From assembly GCA_910583995.1 (NCBI GenBank), contig CAJTYW010000005.1, positions 1-64,000 of the forward strand: 64,000 nucleotides of DNA, read 5' to 3'. The position numbers were made by a program, and so were the translations under genes. Positions 1 to 8,478 of the stretch are shown here, piece after piece; the stretch's first letter is position 1; each line of letters begins with the position of its first letter. Under the pieces are notes generated by a model. That model was not told the origin of the DNA, ran no database searches, and worked only from the letters and a program-made list of their open reading frames with translations. The stretch comes from an uncultured Christensenella sp. (GTDB lineage: Bacteria > Bacillota > Clostridia > Christensenellales > UBA3700).

Positions 1-388
1 TACCAAAATTTTATCTATGTTTTACATTTCGTAAGTCTATTTCTGTCTAGAATAGCCAGTATTTTAGTAAAAACACTTTTTAAGTAACGCAATTTTTTTA
101 AGATTTGTACTATAGATAACTTATAATATTGGAAGTTATCGCAAAGTGGGGTGGAGCCACATTTTGCAGTAACGACGATATTTCAAACTGGAAGTACTTG
201 CGACAGCAAGTATATTGCGCTAGCAATATGAAATTTTAGTGGTAATTAAAATTTACTTCCTATAGTTTATAATATTGAGAATTTGTATATTTATTATAAC
301 ATTATACTTTAACAAAATCAATCTTTTATCGATAACTTTTTGTTTTGATATGATTTAAAGATGTTTTTCAGATATTTTTACTATATAT
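1..388. other. gene-free left edge
   Basis: No open reading frame with a ribosome site is visible on either strand. The segment lies downstream of the ABC transporter operon and holds the hairpin-rich repeat at 111-277. Nothing else is recognisable. Confidence 0.7.
111..277 (+). repeat. hairpin-rich dispersed repeat, intact copy
   Basis: The core (131-260) begins GGAAGT and ends ACTTCC. It contains two perfect adjacent stem-loops, TACTTGC-GACA-GCAAGTA and ATATTGC-GCTA-GCAATAT, after an imperfect hairpin formed by GCAAAGTGG and CCACATTTTGC. The word TTATAATATTG flanks it at 121-131 and 267-277. An inverted, decayed copy is found at 18514-18660 and includes part of the flank (TATAGTTTATAAT), so the true ends are uncertain. 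It looks like a small non-coding mobile or regulatory repeat. The similarity was found by eye. Confidence 0.7.
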
Positions 389-1069
389 TTACATATTTTC
401 TAAGATTTTTCCGTCGGCAATATGTACAATTCTATCCAATTTATCTGCAACTTTTTGGTCGTGAGTTACTATAATTAAAGTTTTACCTAAAGTTTTTAAT
501 TTTTCGAACAAGTCCATTATCTCTCCTGCAGTTTTACTATCCAATGCACTTGTCGGCTCGTCTGCCAAAATTATATCGGGGTCATTGACAATTGCTCTTG
601 CTATAGCAACTCGTTGGCATTGTCCGCCTGACATATCTTTTACTTTTTTATTTTCTAAACCTTCCAAACCTACTTGTTTGATAACTTCATAAACTCGCTT
701 TTTAATTTCCTTACCTTTAAAATTATCGCTAAACAATAATGGCATTTTTACATTGGTATACACTGTATCATCTTCAATAAGCCCAAACGATTGCAAAACA
801 AACCCAATTGTTTTGTTTCGTATTTTTGCAAGTTCCGCCGCATTTTTTTGCTCAATGTTTTGCTCATTTAATATGTAACAACCCGAAGTCGCTTTGTCAA
901 GACAACCTAAAATGTTTAAAAGTGTAGATTTACCTGAACCGGATACTCCCATAACGGCAAGGCTTTCCCCTTTTACTACCACCAAGTCTACACTGCAAAG
1001 TGCGTGTACTTCGTTGTCCTTTCCTTCATTGTATTTTTTATCAATTTGTTTGAGTTCAATGATATTCAT
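389..1069 (-). CDS. ABC transporter ATP-binding protein (MacB/LolD type)
   Basis: This is the ATPase of an ABC exporter of the MacB/LolD class, which powers two FtsX-like permeases encoded just upstream. The protein shows Walker A (GVSGSGKST), the signature SGGQCQR, Walker B with D-loop (IILADEPTSALD) and the switch histidine in IIVTHD. The length of 226 residues is normal for the family. I place the start at the ATG at 1069 because AAAGGA lies at good spacing before it. An upstream in-frame TTG at 1087 would overlap that ribosome site. It is the last gene of a three-gene operon (3311 to 389). The substrate is unknown; family members export antimicrobial peptides, lipoproteins or macrolides. 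No adaptor or two-component sensor is adjacent. Confidence 0.93.
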   Translation of the reverse strand: MNIIELKQIDKKYNEGKDNEVHALCSVDLVVVKGESLAVMGVSGSGKSTLLNILGCLDKATSGCYILNEQNIEQKNAAELAKIRNKTIGFVLQSFGLIEDDTVYTNVKMPLLFSDNFKGKEIKKRVYEVIKQVGLEGLENKKVKDMSGGQCQRVAIARAIVNDPDIILADEPTSALDSKTAGEIMDLFEKLKTLGKTLIIVTHDQKVADKLDRIVHIADGKILENM

Positions 1070-1105
1070 ATTACATTCCTTTTTCAATTTATAAAAATTC
1101 TTATA

Positions 1106-2212
1106 TTATTTTTTCATATTACCTAATACTTTTAATGGTTTTGCACGAACAAACTTGACAAAACCTATAACTACAGCAAGCACATACAATCCAAATATAA
1201 TTAAAGCGGACAGGTAAAAGTTTGACATAGTAACTATAATATTCTGCCTTTCCGTACCGATAAAAACCATTAAACTTGCAATAGAAATTCCTACAACAAC
1301 CGCAATCAAATATGCAAATAGCATTTTTTTTCCTTCCGTTGCAATGCTTGCTTTGTTTGTGCTACCACACACAAACAGCGATGCGTTTCTTCGTGACAAT
1401 TTGTCTACACTAAGCACATAATTACACAAAATTGTAACAAATGAAAACAACATAATAATTATTGCTAAATACAAATAAATCATAAAAGGCGAACTTTCTT
1501 TTTGGTAATCGTAGTATTCACGAACAGTAAGTGCTTTAAATCCTAAATTTTTATAAAACTCTGGAGTTTTATCATTAATAAATATTCCGCTTGACAAATT
1601 AGCAAATTGCGGCAATTCGTCACATACAACCATTTGCAAACTTCTAAAATAAATATCCCCGCTAGAAAAACTATAATATTCTTTTCCGTCTTCTATATAG
1701 CCTACAATTTTAATTTTTTGCTTGTATATTTCCCCGTCATTTTCCACAGATATATCATACATTTTATCTGTTTTATAATATTCACTGTAAGCTTTGGCTA
1801 CATACGCTTCTCTATACTCACTCTCAAGATTTTTTGAAAATTTTAAACCTTTGCTATTAAAATTAGCACAAAGTGCAGGGGTTGCTATTGTTAGGTACAA
1901 AGATTCTTCCGCATTATTCCAAACTTGAACACTTCCTATATTTATAGTTGTTGCAAGAGTACTCAAATCGTCGCCTAAATATTTTGAAATAGTTTGAACT
2001 TGAATATCATTATCCAAACTATACCCTTCAAATGTCACAAAACTTTTGTTTTCCACAGCTTTGTTATAATAGGCAAATCGATTATTCTCACCCAAAAAAT
2101 TTGTTAAAGCAATTGCAAGCAAAGTCATACAAAGCACAAGTTCTATAATTATAACCAAAAGGAAAAACCAAGAATTTTTTACATTGTATAAAAACAATTT
2201 AATTTTTTTCAT
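1106..2212 (-). CDS. ABC transporter permease, FtsX/MacB-like (second subunit)
   Basis: A 368-residue membrane protein with one N-terminal membrane segment (about residues 15-38), a long extracytoplasmic domain, and three membrane segments in the last 130 residues. This is the FtsX/MacB permease topology. It starts inside the end of the upstream permease gene (14-bp overlap) with a GGAG ribosome site, so the two are probably translationally coupled and form a heterodimer. The ATPase gene follows 36 bp downstream. Sequence divergence from its partner is high and the substrate cannot be inferred. Confidence 0.85.
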   Translation of the reverse strand: MKKIKLFLYNVKNSWFFLLVIIIELVLCMTLLAIALTNFLGENNRFAYYNKAVENKSFVTFEGYSLDNDIQVQTISKYLGDDLSTLATTINIGSVQVWNNAEESLYLTIATPALCANFNSKGLKFSKNLESEYREAYVAKAYSEYYKTDKMYDISVENDGEIYKQKIKIVGYIEDGKEYYSFSSGDIYFRSLQMVVCDELPQFANLSSGIFINDKTPEFYKNLGFKALTVREYYDYQKESSPFMIYLYLAIIIMLFSFVTILCNYVLSVDKLSRRNASLFVCGSTNKASIATEGKKMLFAYLIAVVVGISIASLMVFIGTERQNIIVTMSNFYLSALIIFGLYVLAVVIGFVKFVRAKPLKVLGNMKK

Positions 2213-3311
2213 ACTTTTTTCTCCTTTTCTTTGGTTTTACTGCTTTTTGCATAGGCATTCTTTTTGCCATTTTTATTGTTTTTATAGTCACCATAACCAT
2301 TACTGCAAACAAAGTAGTCACAAACAAAATCAAGTAATGCAACCACAATAATCTGCCTATCGAACTAATATTTACAAACAAACTTATTATGTAATCGGCA
2401 AGCAAGCCGATAGCAACAGCAACGCTAGCCACCACCCCTGTTTCAAAAAGCATAATACCAGCAACAGCTTTTGGCGATGCACCAATCATTTTGTAAATAG
2501 TGTATTTTCTCTCATTTACACTTTGCCAATAGTTTGTGACAGAAATAACAGACAAACTTACCGCAATTAAAAACAAAATTAACAATACTATAGCTTGAAC
2601 TAAAGACGAATTGACATATTCTACTCCCTTATTTACGCCGATTCCCTTTAAATCTTCATAAACGCTTTTAGTAAAGTTTTTCTTTAACCCATAAAAATCC
2701 AAATTATATATTCTCAAAAATGTTTGTTCGGGAGTATTTGTTATATCCCAATCTGCAAGTCTTGCCGTGTAAGGAAAAGTAATAATACTATTTTTTTCGT
2801 ACATACTGCTATTAATTACACCGACGATTAAAAACTCTGTACCGCAAAAGGTTATATAATCACCATATCCGCAACCTAGCAAATCACAAAACACATTGTT
2901 TGCCCACATTACTTTTTGTCCGCTTTCAATGGTAACATCTGAAAACTTACTATCAAACACTTCAATCTCTGCTTCCACTGCATCAATTTGTATAGTTTTG
3001 TCCTTATGAGTAGCTTTAGCATTGAGTATACTTGCATTAATTTTTCCGTAATTTCTATAATAGTCAAAATATTCATTCTCAATACTTCGCATATAGTCGC
3101 CTATTGCTATGAAGTCCGCATTTTGCTCACATACAATGTTTGGATTGTCAGGATAAATTTCTTGTTCTGCACCTTCTATCATAATTCTTGAGAAAAAGCC
3201 ACAAGCAACAGTCCCCACCATAATCATTAATACAAACATAGCTAAAGCAGTCGGTTTGTGAAATATCGACTGCTTTATACTATTTAAAATTATCTCTAAA
3301 TACTTTTTCAT
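2199..3311 (-). CDS. ABC transporter permease, FtsX/MacB-like (first subunit)
   Basis: A 370-residue FtsX-like permease with the same topology as its downstream partner: one N-terminal membrane helix, an extracytoplasmic domain of about 200 residues, and three C-terminal helices. The loop ERKYTIYKMIGASPKAV is typical of the FtsX domain, where the region before the second helix reads like RxxEIGILRxxGxS. First gene of the operon. The ribosome site AAGGA lies about 11 nt before the ATG. The C-terminus is strongly basic (KPKKRRKKYEKN). Confidence 0.85.
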   Translation of the reverse strand: MKKYLEIILNSIKQSIFHKPTALAMFVLMIMVGTVACGFFSRIMIEGAEQEIYPDNPNIVCEQNADFIAIGDYMRSIENEYFDYYRNYGKINASILNAKATHKDKTIQIDAVEAEIEVFDSKFSDVTIESGQKVMWANNVFCDLLGCGYGDYITFCGTEFLIVGVINSSMYEKNSIITFPYTARLADWDITNTPEQTFLRIYNLDFYGLKKNFTKSVYEDLKGIGVNKGVEYVNSSLVQAIVLLILFLIAVSLSVISVTNYWQSVNERKYTIYKMIGASPKAVAGIMLFETGVVASVAVAIGLLADYIISLFVNISSIGRLLWLHYLILFVTTLFAVMVMVTIKTIKMAKRMPMQKAVKPKKRRKKYEKN

Positions 3312-3553
3312 TCTTGCTGTTTTCCTTGCAAAATTATCAAAATTAATATTTTTATATTGATTATAAAATTTGCGTGTATTAAAAAATTACAATACATTTC
3401 TTTTTAATATTTTTCTAAAATAATACTGCACATTATTTTTTAATATATTACAACAAATATTTATAGCATAGTCCAATTAAAAACTCAAGTTAAACTGCAG
3501 TTTTGGAACTTTATATGTCAATTTTGGAAACGATTTTTTAAATTACAAGGGAA

Positions 3554-3567
3554 TAATACCGATTTTT
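3554..3567 (-). repeat. dispersed intergenic word, copy a
   Basis: Minus-strand AAAAATCGGTATTATT, one of the copies of the CAAAAATCGGTATTAAT family. It lies just downstream of the esterase gene. The preceding stretch on the minus strand (TGCAAAAATCAAAAAACC) resembles that at copy b near 5405. Confidence 0.6.
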
Positions 3568-3609
3568 AAAAGGTTTTTTGATTTTTGCAATTTAATTATA
3601 TTTTCTATT

Positions 3610-4662
3610 TTATATATTTCTTTTTTGTTCAAAAAGCCATTTTTTCCATTTTTCTTTTCTAAAAAACACTCCGCACATTGCATGTCCGAACTTTTTATAT
3701 GTAGTCATTTTGACATTGCAATTTATATTCTTTAACATTTCATACATTGCTTTGTCATCGTTTATCAAAATAACTTTATCATTATTTGCGTGACCAATCC
3801 ATATATTTTCATCAATAAAACTTCTTGCATCAAAAGTATCTGCATTGCAGGTTGGAAAATACCCCATTAATGGTATTGCGGCAGCATAAAAATTAGGGAA
3901 CCCATAAATAGAATACCAAACACAAGCACCGCCATAACTTGCCCCAACAATATAAACTCTGTCATAATCTATTTGTACTATTTCAGATAAATTTTTTACA
4001 AGTTTATTTACCGATTTGCAATAACTTGTTATTATTGAGATATTCTCGCCAATTTCACTTCCACTTTGCGGCACTAGTACATTGCATTTTCTTTTAGATA
4101 ATCCTAAACCCATACATTGATATTCCAAAAACTGCTTTTTATTATCTTCACCTATTGCACCCGCTCCGTGAAAATAAATAACCAATGGCATTTTTTTGTT
4201 TTGATTGGATTTTTTTAATCTGAAGGCTATTGTTCTTAAATTTTCTCTATCGATAAACACATATTTTTCATAGTTTGTAAAAAAAGATTTTTGTTTTATT
4301 ATACAATCACTTTCATAATTGCAAGCTATGTACTTTTTCTTTTCTTCCAGTTTCTTTGCCGTTTCAACATTATTTTTGTATTGAGTAAATAGCCTATTTA
4401 ACGACCATTTTTTTATTTTTTTAATATCGCCTGTCTCATAACTCATTTTGTAAAAATAATTGTCTTCACCGCAAAACTCAAAATTCACTAAACTCAACAA
4501 AGATTTATCAATAGTTTGCTCTTTATCACACGATTGCTTAAATAACATATAAATATCCTGTATATCGTCATCGCAAAAAGATATTAATGCAATATCCCCA
4601 TCACTTTCTTTTATATATTTTGCAAATATGTCGTCATTTTTTATTATTGTATAATATTTCAA
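3610..4662 (-). CDS. alpha/beta-hydrolase, esterase/prolyl-oligopeptidase-like
   Basis: A single-domain alpha/beta-hydrolase of about 350 residues, probably an esterase. The oxyanion-hole strand is VIYFHGAGAIG, the nucleophile elbow is GASYGG, the likely acid is in IGHANNDKVI, and the catalytic histidine is in KFGHAMCG. The N-terminal 120 residues are less typical. No signal peptide is visible, so it should act in the cytoplasm. I prefer the TTG start at 4662, which follows GGGGGA by 7 nt; the in-frame GTG at 4677 has no ribosome site. A palindrome at 4677-4696 overlaps the likely promoter. Substrate unknown. Confidence 0.8.
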   Translation of the reverse strand: MKYYTIIKNDDIFAKYIKESDGDIALISFCDDDIQDIYMLFKQSCDKEQTIDKSLLSLVNFEFCGEDNYFYKMSYETGDIKKIKKWSLNRLFTQYKNNVETAKKLEEKKKYIACNYESDCIIKQKSFFTNYEKYVFIDRENLRTIAFRLKKSNQNKKMPLVIYFHGAGAIGEDNKKQFLEYQCMGLGLSKRKCNVLVPQSGSEIGENISIITSYCKSVNKLVKNLSEIVQIDYDRVYIVGASYGGACVWYSIYGFPNFYAAAIPLMGYFPTCNADTFDARSFIDENIWIGHANNDKVILINDDKAMYEMLKNINCNVKMTTYKKFGHAMCGVFFRKEKWKKWLFEQKRNI

Positions 4663-4676
4663 ATTGTTTTCCCCCA

Positions 4677-4696
4677 CTTAATTTATTCAAATTAAG
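4677..4696 (-). promoter_or_regulatory. palindrome at the esterase promoter (candidate operator)
   Basis: CTTAATTT-ATTC-AAATTAAG is a perfect 8-bp inverted repeat. It lies between a possible -10 (TATACT, ending in the palindrome) and the GGGGGA ribosome site of the esterase, where a repressor would block transcription. AT-rich palindromes also arise by chance, so this is only a candidate. Confidence 0.35.
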
Positions 4697-4842
4697 TATA
4701 TCATATATTTTTTGTGTTTTAAATAGTAAAAGGGAATTTTGTAGAGCAAGATTCTTTCTTGTTTATTTCTTTTACTATCTTTATTTGCTTTTTAGTTCTA
4801 ATTATTTATTCTCTTTAAAAGCATTGACTAATAAAAGCAAAT

Positions 4843-5034
4843 TCAGTTATCTTTTTTCTCTTCGGGATAAACGCCAAACCAATTACTTTCTGCCCTAATT
4901 GCATTATCGTTATTTTCTTTTTTAGAAGAGTCAAAGTTTACTTCCATTTCCATATCGACAATAGTTTCATCTAAAGTGAATGCAGGCACTCCAACATTAC
5001 TTAATTTAGGTGAAATCTTATCATTGTTTTTCAT
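4843..5034 (-). CDS. small protein resembling the second half of a DUF2589 domain
   Basis: 63 residues, hypothetical. The segment NVGVPAFTLDETIVDMEMEV followed by an acidic, Ser/Lys-rich stretch resembles the DUF2589 family, where a strand such as NVPSLSIDKVDITFDMEV precedes a similar linker and an F/W-containing strand. The end (SNWFGVYPEEKKDN) is short compared with that family, which runs on for tens of residues. The gene has its own ATG with GGAG about 12 nt upstream, inside the end of the preceding small gene (2-bp gap). It could be a real two-piece protein or a decaying fragment. The family assignment rests on recalled family patterns. Confidence 0.45.
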   Translation of the reverse strand: MKNNDKISPKLSNVGVPAFTLDETIVDMEMEVNFDSSKKENNDNAIRAESNWFGVYPEEKKDN

Positions 5035-5037
5035 TCT

Positions 5038-5232
5038 CTATTTCTGCTCCTTCATTTTTATATCACATTCATTTGATATATCAACTTTGTTTTTAATAAG
5101 TTTTTCTATTTCACTATCAAGGCTGACTTGTTCGTGGCAATTTCCACCTGATTTTGTACCAATCAAAGAATCCATTTTCAACCCACCAAATTGATTTGCT
5201 CTTTTTAAAGATTCATCTTTATTATCTGCCAC
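5038..5232 (-). CDS. small protein resembling the first part of a DUF2589 domain
   Basis: 64 residues, GTG start with AAGGTGA upstream. The region KMDSLIGTKSGGNCHEQVSL resembles the DUF2589 N-terminus (xxSLIGGPLKAACDAQVQL). The downstream small gene (4843-5034) resembles the next part of that domain. The two together look like one DUF2589 protein split into two short genes, with the middle portion missing. Function of the family is unknown; members are soluble and often occur in small paralogous clusters. Confidence 0.45.
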   Translation of the reverse strand: MADNKDESLKRANQFGGLKMDSLIGTKSGGNCHEQVSLDSEIEKLIKNKVDISNECDIKMKEQK

Positions 5233-5404
5233 TTGTCATTTCACCTTTTTAGCTTATTGCACCTTAATTGCTTATTTTTATACAAACCAAAACATTACAA
5301 CACTATCAATAACATTATATCACACTTTTAAACCTAATTCAATATCAAAACTTATGCTGTTACGCAGTATTCTATTTATTAAAAACATTAAACTTATAAT
5401 ATTT

Positions 5405-5418
5405 AGTCCCGATTTTTT
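5405..5418 (-). repeat. dispersed intergenic word, copy b
   Basis: Minus-strand AAAAAATCGGGACTAAAT, downstream of the DUF3592 gene at 5518. Preceded on the minus strand by TGCAAAAAGTCAAAAACCC, which resembles the flank of copy a. Confidence 0.5.
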
Positions 5419-5517
5419 AAGGGTTTTTGACTTTTTGCATTTAATTTTAATTATTTAATATGTTTTTGTGTTTTATCCCCAATAATAACCATTCTTTTTT
5501 AGTTTAAAATATAAAAC

Positions 5518-6057
5518 TTAATTAATACATTCTTTTTCATCAACGAAAGTATCATTTTGTTCTAATACAAATTGATTGTATTTATTTAACTTAACATAAT
5601 ACCTTACTATCCTAATAATGGAATTTGCACACAATAAAAACATTAAAAATGTTGCTATTGCTAAAAACCAAATTCCACCTTTTTGTGACCCTTCTACACT
5701 CGGTTGCAAACTTAGTAATTTTAAGTTATGGTCGACATAAATAGGAACTTTTTTATCAAGCATTTCTATTGCTTCCTTTTCCGTTTTAATTCGTGACTGG
5801 TAGTTTCCTGTGTACAAGATGCCGTCCTCTTCATATTCATAGCAAACGGTATAATCGGTATACCCTTTATGCAATACTGCTTTGTAATAAACTATTGTTG
5901 CAAATTCTTCTTGATAATTTGCGGTTAATTCTGTATTATAATCCTTTGCTGTCAATATGCAATTGTGCAAACATAATGCAAAGAAAATAAGTCCAATTAC
6001 AATTGCAAAAATATGCGGATAAAAATAATTATATGGTTTTTTTGTTGCTTTTTTCAT
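5518..6057 (-). CDS. DUF3592-like membrane protein
   Basis: 179 residues with membrane helices at about 14-34 and 127-148 and a beta-rich extracytoplasmic domain between them. The domain carries the DUF3592 pattern: a variable strand (FATIVYYK), a tyrosine-rich strand (YTVCYEYEEDGILYTG) and a late Y-V-D-x-N motif (VPIYVDHNLKLLSL). It is a clear paralogue of the next gene upstream (6130-6636), giving a tandem pair. Ribosome site GGAA lies about 10 nt before the ATG. Function unknown. Confidence 0.75.
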   Translation of the reverse strand: MKKATKKPYNYFYPHIFAIVIGLIFFALCLHNCILTAKDYNTELTANYQEEFATIVYYKAVLHKGYTDYTVCYEYEEDGILYTGNYQSRIKTEKEAIEMLDKKVPIYVDHNLKLLSLQPSVEGSQKGGIWFLAIATFLMFLLCANSIIRIVRYYVKLNKYNQFVLEQNDTFVDEKECIN

Positions 6058-6129
6058 ATTTTTTCATTTCCTTAAATTTAAATTAAAAAATTTTGAATTG
6101 TCCATTTTTTCTAACATAATAAATACAAA

Positions 6130-6636
6130 TCAATTGTTCGCTTTATCAACCCTTTCTTCTATAATTGCACTTTTTTGACCTTTATTTTTAAAAGCTTTTA
6201 AAACTGTCAACAAAGCTTCCACAAAAATAGCCAAAAATCCTAACATTAATGGTGGGAAAACATATAGTAAATCGTTTCTAATATCCAAATCCATTCTCTG
6301 CTTTTGCAAGTTGTTATCTACATAAATAATTATGGTCGAGCCTATTTTGCTTTGAACATAATCAAAATTTGCAATTCTGTCTGTCCATAATCCTGTATAA
6401 GTAGTTCCGTCTGCTGCTACATATTCGTAGTATAAATTGTAATAAGAAAAACTCGCATTTTCAACTTCTTCATATTTGTTTATAGTAGCTTCAACTTGTT
6501 GATAATCAGCTGTTTTTTCAATTATAAAACTACTTAAATTGATGATAGAAAGCACTAGAAAAACTAAGCTTATTATAAAAGCCACTACCATTACTATAAA
6601 TTTATATTTAATATCTTTACTCATACTTATTTTCAT
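6130..6636 (-). CDS. DUF3592-like membrane protein, tandem paralogue
   Basis: 168 residues with the same plan as its neighbour: helix at about 12-34, beta-rich domain with EATINKYEEVE and YNLYYEYVAADGTTYTGLW, a Y-V-D-N motif, and a second helix at about 124-148. A second in-frame ATG at 6624 is an alternative start; neither has a strong ribosome site. The two genes are 72 bp apart and probably share a transcript. Function unknown. Confidence 0.7.
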   Translation of the reverse strand: MKISMSKDIKYKFIVMVVAFIISLVFLVLSIINLSSFIIEKTADYQQVEATINKYEEVENASFSYYNLYYEYVAADGTTYTGLWTDRIANFDYVQSKIGSTIIIYVDNNLQKQRMDLDIRNDLLYVFPPLMLGFLAIFVEALLTVLKAFKNKGQKSAIIEERVDKANN

Positions 6637-6796
6637 ATAGCATTTTACCTGTCCCTATACATTTACTAATGTCAATATATATCCTTAACTCAATTATACA
6701 CAAAAATTACTATCTTAGCAACTATTTATTAAATCCGTTAAAATCAGCATCTTTTACATATAAATAGTTTTGCTTATCGTCTTTTTATTAAAAAGC

Positions 6797-6832
6797 AAAA
6801 CCCCTTATAGTATTGCACCATAAGGGGTTTTT
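6797..6832 (-). terminator. terminator of the nfeD-flotillin operon
   Basis: A 12-bp stem (AAAACCCCTTAT / ATAAGGGGTTTT) with an 11-nt loop, T-rich on both sides. It lies about 90 bp after the flotillin stop and separates that operon from the DUF3592 pair. Confidence 0.85.
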
Positions 6833-6922
6833 GTGTTCGTATATAAAATTAATTAATCAAAAGTCTATTAATAACAAGCGTTTTATGTAAAACTTACACT
6901 ATTTTAAAATGCTTTTTAATTA

Positions 6923-8350
6923 TTATTTTTCAACTTTTTCTGCAGGGACTTCGTTAGGTTTTTCCACTGCATTTGGTTTGATAAAATCAGGCAATGTCAA
7001 ACCTGCCATATCAAACATTTCTGTTAGTGGTGGCAATGATTTCATCATACCTGAAAGGAAATTTGATGTACCAGTTTTTCCGTCAGCATTTGTACCGCCG
7101 TCCCAAACTGTAACTTTATCAATCTTAATGTTCTTGATAGCTTCAACTTGTTTAGCAACAATTTCTTCAAGCTTATCTGCAACCATTAATCTTACAGCAT
7201 TAGTAGCATCACCATTTGCGGCTTCAACTATCTTCTTAATACCTTCTGCTTGTGCATTCAACATTGCTTGAACGCCTCGAGCTTCAGCTTCCATTTTAGC
7301 GTAAATAGCTTCAGCTTCACCAATAGCTTTTCTGCGTAGTTGCTCTGCTTCTGCATCTGCTTCCAACTCTTTTTTACGCTTGTCAATTTCAACTTTAACA
7401 ATGACATCTGCTTCTTGAGTTGCTTTTTCCTTTTCTGCTCTGGCTCTTTCAGCAACTTGTTCTGCAGCGTAAGCATCTTCCAACGCCTTAGCTGCTTGAA
7501 TTTTTTCTGCAGCAACTGCTATACGCATTGCTTCAGCTTGCTTTTCTCTAAGTCTTGCTTGAGCTTCAGCGATATCCGCTTTTGCTTTGTTTTCACCGGC
7601 GATTGCTTCACTTTCTGCTTGAGACACATTAATTCTTTCGTCTCTTTGTGCTTGTGCTTCACCGATACTACCGTGCTTATCTGCTTCAGCAACGGAAATT
7701 TTTGCTTCGTTTATAGCTCTTGATGCAGCTTCTTTACCCAAAGCTTCAATATATCCAGATTCGTCAGAGATATCTGTCATATTAACGTTTATCAATCTCA
7801 AACCAATCTTTTTAAGCTCGCCTTCAACGTTTCTTGAAATAGCGTCTAAGAATTTATCACGGTCAGTATTAATTTCTTCAATGTTCATTGTAGCAATTAC
7901 AAGTCTCAATTGACCAAAAATAATATCTTTAGATAGTTCTTGAATTTCGTTTAATTTAAGTCCCAACAATCTTTCTGCTGCGTTTTGCATAACAGAAGGT
8001 TCAGTACTAATACCAACAGTAAATCGGCTTGGTACGTCAATACGGATATTTTGTCTTGACAACGCATTTTTCAAATCAACACTGATTGAAATAGGTGTCA
8101 AATCCAAAAAGGCATACGATTGAATCATTGGCACGATAAACGCTGCACCACCGTGAATACATTTAGACGATTTTTGAGTGCCGTCTTTTTCCTTGGCAAT
8201 TTTACCATAAATAACCATTACTTTGTCAGATGGGCATTTCTTGTATCTTGCAAAAAACAATACTAAGATAGACGCTATCAATAGCACAACAACAACTACA
8301 AGAATAGCAATAATACCGCCTGTTCCCATTGCTGCTAACAAATTTAACAT
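6923..8350 (-). CDS. floT: flotillin (SPFH/band 7 protein)
   Basis: A 475-residue flotillin, a membrane scaffold protein of functional membrane microdomains. An N-terminal hydrophobic segment (about residues 10-34, no cleavage site) is followed by the SPFH domain (about 40-220) and a long Ala/Glu-rich coiled coil (about 220-390) with the EA-rich repeats typical of flotillins. The C-terminal tail is Gly/Pro-containing. The start has a perfect AGGAGG at 8 nt. The nfeD-like gene lies 128 bp upstream on the same strand, the same pairing as yuaF-yuaG (floT) of Bacillus subtilis. Confidence 0.93.
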   Translation of the reverse strand: MLNLLAAMGTGGIIAILVVVVVLLIASILVLFFARYKKCPSDKVMVIYGKIAKEKDGTQKSSKCIHGGAAFIVPMIQSYAFLDLTPISISVDLKNALSRQNIRIDVPSRFTVGISTEPSVMQNAAERLLGLKLNEIQELSKDIIFGQLRLVIATMNIEEINTDRDKFLDAISRNVEGELKKIGLRLINVNMTDISDESGYIEALGKEAASRAINEAKISVAEADKHGSIGEAQAQRDERINVSQAESEAIAGENKAKADIAEAQARLREKQAEAMRIAVAAEKIQAAKALEDAYAAEQVAERARAEKEKATQEADVIVKVEIDKRKKELEADAEAEQLRRKAIGEAEAIYAKMEAEARGVQAMLNAQAEGIKKIVEAANGDATNAVRLMVADKLEEIVAKQVEAIKNIKIDKVTVWDGGTNADGKTGTSNFLSGMMKSLPPLTEMFDMAGLTLPDFIKPNAVEKPNEVPAEKVEK

Positions 8351-8478
8351 TTTGCTACCTCCTAAATTTTAAAACTCTCTTTTCCACTTATAATGTGTAA
8401 GATTTTTATATATTTTATAACAATTTGTTTTACAATTACGATTTAATTTGCTTTTTGAGTATCTTTATTTTTCGCAAA

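Noticed and set aside
121..277. TTATAATATTG direct repeats as a target-site duplication
   Set aside because: Similarity to the second copy extends beyond the inner ends into the right repeat, so these words are probably part of the element; they are also very AT-rich.
7258..7723. Long alternative frames within the flotillin gene
   Set aside because: Shadows of the repetitive Ala/Glu coiled-coil codons; the flotillin frame is clearly the real one.
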